Below, in pieces: positions 57,381-64,000 of a stretch of 64,000 bases of DNA. Made by a program: the position numbers and the translations under genes. The notes beneath the pieces were generated by a model. That model ran no database searches and was not told the DNA's origin. It saw nothing but the letters and a program-made list of their open reading frames with translations. Each line of letters begins with the position of its first letter. Positions within the stretch are counted from its first letter, which is position 1. Source of the stretch: Mobiluncus massiliensis (GTDB taxonomy: Bacteria; Actinomycetota; Actinomycetes; Actinomycetales; Actinomycetaceae); assembly GCF_949769255.1 (NCBI RefSeq), contig NZ_OX458329.1:1736001-1800000 (forward strand), given 5' to 3'.

Positions 57381-58660
57381 GCGCCGACCCCGCCAGCTCC
57401 GCGCGCTCGGGACGCTTTCACGCTCAAGTTCCCGCCGATGCACCTCTGGAAAAGCCCCGGCTCAGGTGGCGCGTCAGCGTTTCCGCAGCGAACCTAGCCG
57501 TCTACACCGCCTGGTTCGGGCCTATCCAGGTGTTGCTGGGGTTGCAAGCGGCCGCTGTCGCCCCGGACTATAAGGAATACGTGCTCTCGCTGGTCACCGG
57601 TGTTGGAGCTTTCGTCTCTGCCCTGGGTAACCCTATCTTTGGGGCGCTCTCTGACCGCACGACTTCTCGCTTCGGACGCCGTTTGCCCTGGGTATTCTGG
57701 GGAACAATTCTGGGGGCGCTGGCCTTGGCTTGGCTGGCATTTTCCCATTCGGTGTGGGCCATGGTGGTCGCTTGGGCGCTGGTGCAAGCCTGCCTAAACG
57801 CGATGTACGCGGCCATCACCGCCACCGTGAATGACCAGGTGAAAGTGGAATACCGCGGTCAGATGGGCGGCTGGTTGGGAATGGGACAAACCCTCGGGGT
57901 GGTCGCGGGAACGGGGATGGCCTCCGCTTTCGGCAGCCTGACCTGGGGATACCTGGCCTGCATCGCCCTCCTCATCGCTCTGGTGATTCCCTACCTGTTC
58001 ACCGCCCACGACCGTTACCTCGTCGAGAAACCCGCGCCCTTCAATCTTTGGGCCTTCCTGAAACGATTTTGGGTATCCCCCCGGCGTTACCCCGACTTTG
58101 CCTGGACCTGGGCCAGTCGTTTCCTCATCAACCTAGCTAACTCCCTCTGCACGCTTTACCTGCTGTTTTACCTAATGGATGCGGTGGGCTACGCACATCC
58201 CGACTTCGGAGTTTTTGTGCTCTCCGGCCTATACGCGCTGATGACCGTGGCGACGACCCTCGCCGGTGGCACTATCTCTGACCGGATGGGGAAACGCAAG
58301 CCCTTGGTGGCGCTCTCTGGCCTGACCATGGCGCTATCGGGTCTCAGTCTGGCGTTTATCCAGACTTGGGAAGGCGCGCTCCTGGGGGCGTTTTTACTCG
58401 GGATAGGCTACGGTATCTATGTTTCCGTAGACTTTGCGCTGGTCACTCAGGTACTGCCGCCGACTAATGACGCGGCGCGCGACCTCGGAGTTATCAACAT
58501 CGCGGCCGCTTTGCCTCAGGCCCTGGCTCCCCTGCTGGCCGCGCCGCTGGTAAAAGCGTTTCCGGATTACACCAGCGGTTATATGGCGCTATACATCTTC
58601 GCGGCCCTCATTGTGCTGGTCGGGGCCGCGCTGGTGTATAAGGTCAAGAGTGTGCGCTAA
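57377..58660 (+). CDS. GPH/MFS-type sugar transporter
   Basis: The 427-residue protein has about twelve membrane segments and the glycoside-pentoside-hexuronide pattern: PIFGALSDRTTSRFGRRLPWVFWG in the first loop and GGTISDRMGKRKPLVALSG in the middle loop. A basic N-terminal ~35 residues precede the first helix. The ATG lies inside the last codons of the beta-glucosidase (ATGA overlap). It probably imports the beta-glucoside that the enzyme cleaves, using an ion gradient. The substrate is inferred from this coupling only. Confidence 0.9.
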   Translation: MSADPASSARSGRFHAQVPADAPLEKPRLRWRVSVSAANLAVYTAWFGPIQVLLGLQAAAVAPDYKEYVLSLVTGVGAFVSALGNPIFGALSDRTTSRFGRRLPWVFWGTILGALALAWLAFSHSVWAMVVAWALVQACLNAMYAAITATVNDQVKVEYRGQMGGWLGMGQTLGVVAGTGMASAFGSLTWGYLACIALLIALVIPYLFTAHDRYLVEKPAPFNLWAFLKRFWVSPRRYPDFAWTWASRFLINLANSLCTLYLLFYLMDAVGYAHPDFGVFVLSGLYALMTVATTLAGGTISDRMGKRKPLVALSGLTMALSGLSLAFIQTWEGALLGAFLLGIGYGIYVSVDFALVTQVLPPTNDAARDLGVINIAAALPQALAPLLAAPLVKAFPDYTSGYMALYIFAALIVLVGAALVYKVKSVR

Positions 58661-58665
58661 ACAGT

Positions 58666-59526
58666 TCACACCCTGGCGATAATGTCGGCAATCGAGTCCA
58701 CGACTTCGTTAGGCCGATAAGAGAAATTAGTGATTTCTTCGCGATTCGTGGAACCGGTCAACACCAGGAACGTATACAGGCCGGACTCTACCCCCGCCAG
58801 CATATCCGTATCCATCCGGTCGCCAATCATGGCGGTTTCCTCGGAGTGGGCGCCAATCTTGTTCAATCCGGTGCGGAACATGACCGGGTTGGGTTTGCCG
58901 ATAAAGTATGGATTCTTGCCGGTGGCGGCCGTAATCATGGCGGCAATCGCGCCGGTGGCAGGAATGGGGCCGTCCTTAGTGGGGCCGGTCATGTCCGGAT
59001 TCGTGGCGATAAACTTGGCGCCCTTGTTGATGAGTTGCACCGCCGTGGCAATCTGGTCGAAAGAATACGAGCGCGTCTCGCCCAACACCACGTATTCCGG
59101 ATCTGTGGAAGTCATGACATAGCCCGCTTGGTACAGGGCGGTAGTCAAACCGGCTTCGCCCACCACATAGGCGCTGGATTTCGGGGACTGAGTTTTCAGG
59201 AAAGACGCGGTTGCCAGCGCGGAAGTCCAGATGCGTTCTTCGGGGACCTCCAGGCCGGAAGCCTCCAACCGCGCGGACAGGTCGCGAGGCGTAAAGATGG
59301 AGTTGTTGGTCAAAACCAGGTATTCCCGGCCCTTGTCCCGCAGGGCTTGCAGGAACTCAGCCGCACCTGGAATCGCCTTGGTTTCATGCACCAGCACTCC
59401 GTCCATGTCGGTCAGCCAGTACTTGATGGGTTTCATGACCGGGGTGATTTCCTTTTCCCGGTCCTCTTTCGTGCCGAAAGTCGCGTCCATCATCGCTTCG
59501 AGTTTGTCAGCTGTTTGGCTTTTCAA
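58666..59526 (-). CDS. HAD-IIA family sugar/nucleotide phosphatase (NagD-like)
   Basis: The 286-residue protein has HAD motif I DMDGVLV, motif II LTNNS, the class-IIA cap, the GKPNP motif with Lys, and motif IV IGDRMDTDMLAGVE. The TTG at 59526 follows GAGGGG six bases upstream and is the best start. An ATG at 59493 would remove 11 residues, and the catalytic core begins only near residue 37. NagD-like enzymes dephosphorylate nucleotides or sugar phosphates. It converges on the sugar transporter with five bases between stops. Confidence 0.88.
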   Translation of the reverse strand: MKSQTADKLEAMMDATFGTKEDREKEITPVMKPIKYWLTDMDGVLVHETKAIPGAAEFLQALRDKGREYLVLTNNSIFTPRDLSARLEASGLEVPEERIWTSALATASFLKTQSPKSSAYVVGEAGLTTALYQAGYVMTSTDPEYVVLGETRSYSFDQIATAVQLINKGAKFIATNPDMTGPTKDGPIPATGAIAAMITAATGKNPYFIGKPNPVMFRTGLNKIGAHSEETAMIGDRMDTDMLAGVESGLYTFLVLTGSTNREEITNFSYRPNEVVDSIADIIARV

Positions 59527-59693
59527 TGTGTTCCCCTCAATTTTTTTCGGTCCCCAGATTCTGGGGAGGCGACAGAACCCAAACGCCGGAACACACCGGC
59601 AATGACTACCGGACGCGCCGGCTTTGGCAACTCAAACGTTCACTTATAAGGTTATGCAATAGAAGAATTTATTGCAATGATTGGGTGATTTTT

Positions 59694-60545
59694 GTGGCGA
59701 AATGGGCGCTGATTACGGGGGCTTCCAGCGGTTTAGGTGAGGAATTCGCCTGGCAATTAGCTGCCGAGCCGCTCAATGTCGTGCTGGTCGCCCGGCGTCA
59801 AGACCGTTTGGAGGCTTTGGCGCAGCGGATTCACACCACTCTAGGCGTCGAAACGGAAGTTTTGGTCGAAGATTTGTCCACCAAGGGCGGTCAGTATGCG
59901 GTCATTCGCCGCCTGCGCGACGACTCCCGCCCAGTCGCGGTGCTGGTCAACAACGCTGGTTTCGGTTTGGGGCAAACTTTTGTGGGCGGAAAATGGGACC
60001 GCGAGGACGAAGCTCTAGAAGTGATGGTGCGGGCCTTGTGCCGGCTGACGTTTGAGGGAGCACAAGCGATGGGGTCACGTACCCATCGCCGCGCACCCGG
60101 CAAAGTGGAACGGTTGTTACAAAAATTGACCGGCCAGCCCGCGCTGGGGAAAGCCTCTGGCGGCGGGGTCATCATCAATGTTTCCTCCGCTACTGCCTAC
60201 ACCGCTATGGGCACCTACGCGGCGATGAAGACGTGGGTGCGGTTCTTTAGCGAGGCTGTTTCTACCGAGTTGCGCGGCACCGGCGTATCCATCACCGCCG
60301 TGGCGCCGGGACTAATGAAAACCGAGTTCCACCAATCAGCCCAGATGAACGCCTCGGTCTGGCCCAAATACGGCTTTGTCGACCCCGAAACAGTCGTCAG
60401 AGCCGCCATCGAAGCAGCTCGCCACCGCCGCGTCCTGGTCACCCCGACCGTTCGGTACAAAATCGCGATGGCGGGCGCGCGCCTGGCCCCCCGCTGGCTG
60501 ATGCGCGCCCTGTTCAACTCCCACCTATTCTCCCGGGCGCTGTGA
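59694..60545 (+). CDS. Short-chain dehydrogenase/reductase
   Basis: GTG 59694 is chosen because the cofactor fold KWALITGASSGLGEEFA begins directly after it and GGGTGA lies seven bases upstream; the frame is open further up but not protein-like. The 283-residue SDR has the NAD(P) motif TGASSGLG, LVNNAGFGLG and the catalytic Ser/Tyr/Lys (NVSSATAYTAMGTYAAMK). Basic residues after the second strand (VARRQDR) suggest NADP. A ~25-residue basic insertion (GSRTHRRAPGKVERLLQKLTGQP) precedes the active-site strand. The substrate is unknown. Confidence 0.88.
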   Translation: MAKWALITGASSGLGEEFAWQLAAEPLNVVLVARRQDRLEALAQRIHTTLGVETEVLVEDLSTKGGQYAVIRRLRDDSRPVAVLVNNAGFGLGQTFVGGKWDREDEALEVMVRALCRLTFEGAQAMGSRTHRRAPGKVERLLQKLTGQPALGKASGGGVIINVSSATAYTAMGTYAAMKTWVRFFSEAVSTELRGTGVSITAVAPGLMKTEFHQSAQMNASVWPKYGFVDPETVVRAAIEAARHRRVLVTPTVRYKIAMAGARLAPRWLMRALFNSHLFSRAL

Positions 60546-60581
60546 GGTCGAGCCTCTCTTTGGGTGCAGTTTCTGGGGCTT

Positions 60582-62114
60582 TTAGTCTTTAGACCAGGCC
60601 AGTTTACGTAACCGTTGGACGCTGAAGTTAGCGACATCTTCGGGTTCGCAAATATTGCGCCCCTGCGCAAAGACGCATACCCGGTCAGAGACTTCGAGGA
60701 TTTCTTCTTCCTCAGAGGAAACTACCACTACCGCTACATTCTCTTGATGCGCCATGTCCTTGAATATGCGGTGAATCTCACCCTTAGCGCCGATATCCAC
60801 GCCTTTGGTGGGTTCATCAAGCATCAGTAACTGAGGATTCAGCGCAATAGCTCGTCCCAGCAGAACTTTCTGTTGGTTTCCACCCGAAAGGCTGACCACA
60901 GGGCCTTGAAGGTTACCGCGAATTTGGAGCTTAGCGAGGATATTCTGCATGGCAGAATCCATTTTTTTCAGACTCAACCAAGTAAGTTTGCTAAATTTTT
61001 TCGTAACCGGTAATGACGTATTTACAATTGGTGATAGTTTTGGAACTATACCATCCATTTTTCTTTCTTCAGTAACATAAACCAAACCTGCTTTTAATGA
61101 ATCAACAGGTTTATGCCCTTTAAATAATTGACCGTGAACAGAAATACTTCCACTTTCTATTGGATGTAATGTACCCAGCGCGCGGAGGAATTCGGTTCTC
61201 CCCGAACCAATCAGGCCATAAATACCAAGCACTTCTCCAGGATAAATATCGAGGTTAACACCTTTTAATACTGCGGAGCGAAGCTCCCTGACCTGTACTA
61301 ACGGTTCGCTGCTGCCCCGCACTTCTGATAGTTCTGAAGCTGGCTCAGGTATGGTATCCCTCTTTGGCTCCGAATCAATAAGGCTCGATGCATCCTCCCC
61401 GGCAATAGCTACCACCACGTCTTCGTGGGAAACTTCATTTACATTACCGTCAATACGTACTTTTCCGTCAACCAAAGCAACAATTCTGTCACAAATACGA
61501 TATAACTCATCGAGCTTATGGTTGACGATTAGCACTCCGATATTGGATTGTTCTGCCAATTTTTTAATATATTTCAAAAGGGAATCGACCTGCTCACCTT
61601 CCAGAGAGGTCGTTGGCTCATCCAATAGCAAGTACTTGATATTTTTAGACGTGGCGACAGCAATCTCCAAAAGTTGGCGCGTCGCCACAGCATAGTGGCC
61701 CAGGGGCGTATCAACGTTTACGTCGATACCGAAACGCTGTACCAGCTCTTTTGCCTGGCTACGCATTTCTTCCTTTTTAAGCCCTTTCCAATCAGACTTT
61801 TCCCTTCCCAAAAAGACATTTTGCGCTACTGTCAGATTCGGCAACAACGACAGCTCTTGATAGACGGTCCCCACGCCCTTTGCCAGGGCATCTGCTGGCG
61901 AGGTAAAGCTAACTTCTGTCCCATCGATCAGCACTTGTCCGCTATCTGCACCATGAGCCCCCGAAAGGACCTTCAACAGGGTAGATTTGCCAGCGCCATT
62001 GTGACCCACCAAGCCAACAATCTCACCGGGATGAATTTTGATAGAGACGCCTGCGAGAGCAGGCACCGAAGAATAATATTTCGCAATATTTCGCGCTTCG
62101 AATACTTCCATCAT
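60582..62114 (-). CDS. Sugar ABC importer ATPase with two ABC domains (RbsA/MglA type)
   Basis: The 510-residue protein has two fused nucleotide-binding domains. The first has Walker A GHNGAGKST, YQELSLLPNLTV and LLLDEPTTSLEG. The second, degenerate at the P-loop as in RbsA (GLIGSGRTEFLRAL), has the signature VSLSGGNQQKVLLGRAI and LMLDEPTKGVD. It energises the importer whose binding protein and permease lie directly upstream. This operon uses more A/T-ending codons than the flanking genes. Gene order (permease, binding protein, ATPase) differs from the usual rbsACB. Confidence 0.93.
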   Translation of the reverse strand: MMEVFEARNIAKYYSSVPALAGVSIKIHPGEIVGLVGHNGAGKSTLLKVLSGAHGADSGQVLIDGTEVSFTSPADALAKGVGTVYQELSLLPNLTVAQNVFLGREKSDWKGLKKEEMRSQAKELVQRFGIDVNVDTPLGHYAVATRQLLEIAVATSKNIKYLLLDEPTTSLEGEQVDSLLKYIKKLAEQSNIGVLIVNHKLDELYRICDRIVALVDGKVRIDGNVNEVSHEDVVVAIAGEDASSLIDSEPKRDTIPEPASELSEVRGSSEPLVQVRELRSAVLKGVNLDIYPGEVLGIYGLIGSGRTEFLRALGTLHPIESGSISVHGQLFKGHKPVDSLKAGLVYVTEERKMDGIVPKLSPIVNTSLPVTKKFSKLTWLSLKKMDSAMQNILAKLQIRGNLQGPVVSLSGGNQQKVLLGRAIALNPQLLMLDEPTKGVDIGAKGEIHRIFKDMAHQENVAVVVVSSEEEEILEVSDRVCVFAQGRNICEPEDVANFSVQRLRKLAWSKD

Positions 62115-62162
62115 CGCAGGCGTCTCCTTCCTTCTCGATGAAGGTTTACTGATTGGTTATTA

Positions 62163-63164
62163 TTAGCCGACTTCACCGGGAGCGGGTGTTTGGCCCTTAG
62201 TGAACAACTTCAGGGGCCGAAGAATGTTTTCTTCCACCTCAGCTCCACCTATATAAGTCTTAATCTGCTGTACGGTACGACGACCGTAGTCTTCTGGTTC
62301 CTGAGCCACACAGGCAGGATAGGCATCGTCTGTCTGCATTTCAGACGCACAGAATCCGTACACCTTAATATCCTTACCAGAGGCTTTCACCGCTTCCACA
62401 GCACCTTGTGCAGCAGGACCCGTGGACGCAAAGATTACGCTGATTCCGGGATTCCCCTGCAGCATCTCAGAGGTCACATTTAGAGAGTCTGTGAGCTTCA
62501 CGTTGCCATCGACTTCTGCTACCACCTTGGCGTTGGGATTCTTTGCAATTGCTTTCTTAAAGCCTTCGTCGCGTTCTACCACTACGACCTCATCAGGTTC
62601 GGTGACAAAGCCGATTTCCATTGCGGTGTCGGCACCCAGATCTTTCATAATCTGCTCAGCCATCTGAGCTCCACCAGCTGCGTTATCGGCCCCCAAATAC
62701 TGAATTACGGATGCCCCTTGCGCTTTCAAAGCATCGGGATCAGCCGAGATATTAACGGTAAACACCGGTACGCCCTTATCATTTGCGGCCTTGACAATAG
62801 CCGCGGCCGGTTCAGATTTAACCGGGTTCAGCGCCAAGGCACAGGGATTCTTACCTAGCATAGCTTGAGCTTGAGCCAGCTGATTGGCATCGTCGTCATT
62901 TGCAATTTGAACTTCGACTTTGAAGCCATTCTTGGAGCCCTCGTCTTCGAAGCCTTCCTTCATGGCTACGTAGTAGGGATTTGTCTGGTTAGGCAAAAGT
63001 ACTGCCAAATAGGGATTGTCTCCCTTGCAGGCTGCAGGAATAGACGCTGCCCCATTATCCTTTTCGGAACTTGCAGAAGTTCCGGTATCCAGCGCATTGC
63101 TGCAGGCAGATAAAGCGAAGGCGGCAAGTGCTCCCACGCCTAAGGTTGCCAGAATTTTTTTCAT
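62163..63164 (-). CDS. Sugar-binding lipoprotein of the ABC importer (RbsB type)
   Basis: The 333-residue protein starts with a lipoprotein signal (lipobox LSAC, Cys ~21), so it is tethered to the outer face of the membrane. It has a type-I periplasmic binding fold (YLAVLLPNQTNPYYVAMKEGF, IANDDDANQLAQAQAM, IFASTGPAAQGAVEAVKASG). AAGGA precedes the ATG. It begins two bases after the permease stop. The ligand is probably a pentose, hexose or sugar-like compound such as AI-2; sequence alone does not say which. Confidence 0.92.
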   Translation of the reverse strand: MKKILATLGVGALAAFALSACSNALDTGTSASSEKDNGAASIPAACKGDNPYLAVLLPNQTNPYYVAMKEGFEDEGSKNGFKVEVQIANDDDANQLAQAQAMLGKNPCALALNPVKSEPAAAIVKAANDKGVPVFTVNISADPDALKAQGASVIQYLGADNAAGGAQMAEQIMKDLGADTAMEIGFVTEPDEVVVVERDEGFKKAIAKNPNAKVVAEVDGNVKLTDSLNVTSEMLQGNPGISVIFASTGPAAQGAVEAVKASGKDIKVYGFCASEMQTDDAYPACVAQEPEDYGRRTVQQIKTYIGGAEVEENILRPLKLFTKGQTPAPGEVG

Positions 63165-63166
63165 TT

Positions 63167-64000
63167 CTATCCTTCTTTCAGTGAGGGTTGTGTTTTCTGA
63201 TCATCTTTTACACTCGTTGAGTGTTCAAGCATTTTGTCTCCTTGTGCAGGAGAATCTGGAGTCGTTGCGGAGCCACTAGGTTTCATAAAGTGCTGAAGCA
63301 AACGGCGTATCGAGAAGCCTCTGCGATTTGTGTCGATAAGCACACCAATCAAGATAATTACGCCAATAACCAAAGGTTGCCAGTAAGAAGACACTCCTAT
63401 GACATTCATGCCATTTGAGACCTCGGCGATGAGCAGCGCTCCCAAAAAAGCACCGGGAATTGAGCCGACCCCGCCAAAAAGTGAAACCCCGCCGACCACA
63501 GCTGATGCGATTGAATAGAACTGTTCAGTTCCAGAACCTGCCGTGGGATACCCCACCATCAGACGCGAAGCGGTGATAATACCACCACAAGCTGCAGTCA
63601 CACCTGAGATTACGTAAACCAAGACAGTAATCTTGGCAACGTTAATACCAGCCAAGCGAGATGTTGCCGGGTTGCCACCAACTGCATAAATGTGTACGCC
63701 AGTGGCGGTATGTCGAAGGAACAACGCACAAAGGACAGCTGCAATCAGCACCATAACCACAGGTATCGGGATTCCAAATAGACGCCCGCGGCCGAAAATC
63801 GCAAACATGGGGTCAGAAACGGTAACCGATTTTGCGTCGGTGAGAATCTTCGGAATCGACGCCGAAATGCCAAAAGTCGCGAAGGTGACGATAAAAGGCG
63901 GCATCTTGCCCCAATACACCATCGCCCCGTTGAACAGTCCCACGCCAACACCCACAAGTATGGCGATGAGAGCCGCTGCCCACCAAGGAACGCCGGATTG
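63167..64000 (-). CDS. Sugar ABC importer permease (RbsC type), 5' end cut by window edge
   Basis: The frame is open to the right edge (its first visible residues are QSGVPWWAAALIAILVGVGV), so the N-terminal ~60-100 residues are missing. The visible part has RbsC-family segments: PPFIVTFATFGISASIP, GVHIYAVGGNPATSRLAGI, and ASAVVGGVSLFGGVGSIPGA. The C-terminus carries an unusually long hydrophilic tail of ~50 residues (HFMKPSGSATTPDSPAQG...). It forms the membrane channel for the binding protein and ATPase that follow. Confidence 0.92.
   Translation of the reverse strand, partial: QSGVPWWAAALIAILVGVGVGLFNGAMVYWGKMPPFIVTFATFGISASIPKILTDAKSVTVSDPMFAIFGRGRLFGIPIPVVMVLIAAVLCALFLRHTATGVHIYAVGGNPATSRLAGINVAKITVLVYVISGVTAACGGIITASRLMVGYPTAGSGTEQFYSIASAVVGGVSLFGGVGSIPGAFLGALLIAEVSNGMNVIGVSSYWQPLVIGVIILIGVLIDTNRRGFSIRRLLQHFMKPSGSATTPDSPAQGDKMLEHSTSVKDDQKTQPSLKEG

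Overview
The window looks like chromosomal DNA of an actinobacterium with intermediate GC content. The Actinomycetaceae fit best, perhaps a Mobiluncus-like anaerobe, but this is inferred from gene families and operon order; no 16S gene is present. Supporting signs are MurT/GatD lipid II amidation, a cold-shock/DUF3027 pair, a panC-panD-lysS cluster with PH-domain and DUF2520 genes, a stand-alone MsiK-type ATPase, a RamB-like regulator beside the glyoxylate-shunt genes, a WXG100 protein and a CIRCE-controlled solo groEL. No insertion sequence, prophage or CRISPR array was seen. The only RNA gene recognised with certainty is a tRNA-Thr; one structured small RNA candidate lies at about 37531-37692.

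Layout. 1-6323: DUF3027 and cold-shock genes, a TPM-domain membrane protein, a NYN-domain protein, and the murT-gatD pair. 6477-12465: five genes on the plus strand, made of two copies of a two-gene cassette around a GpsA-like dehydrogenase. Each cassette is a sulfide:quinone-reductase-like flavoprotein fused at its C-terminus to a DsrC/TusE domain, followed by a DsrE-family protein. This is the most unusual content of the window. 12520-21626: gluQ, lysS, panD, panC, two PH-domain proteins and a DUF2520 protein on the minus strand. A truncated permease and a headless SH3/TM protein sit inside this cluster on the opposite strand. 21834-26147: a two-component system, an HD hydrolase and a WXG100 protein. 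26258-35901: a secreted anchored protein, groEL, a LytR_C protein, ung, the nadA-nadB-nadC operon, tRNA-Thr and a Ser/Thr kinase.

36131-42564: msiK, a possible small RNA, ramB divergent from aceA (isocitrate lyase), then aceB (malate synthase). 42654-54839: one 12.2-kb gene for a 4061-residue secreted protein of Ig-like repeats ending in cell-wall-binding repeats. 54956-64000: an exodeoxyribonuclease III gene interrupted by a one-base frameshift in a C/G run, a beta-glucosidase coupled to a GPH-type sugar transporter, a HAD phosphatase, a short-chain dehydrogenase, and a ribose-type ABC importer that runs off the right edge.

How the genes work together. Several complete modules are visible: NAD biosynthesis from aspartate (nadABC), the glyoxylate shunt with its likely regulator, lipid II amidation, and beta-glucoside uptake and hydrolysis. 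The sulfur cassettes read as a pathway in which sulfane sulfur could pass from a flavoenzyme to a tethered DsrC tail and on to or from DsrE. No dsrAB, hdr or tusA gene lies in the window, so the final sulfur acceptor is unknown.
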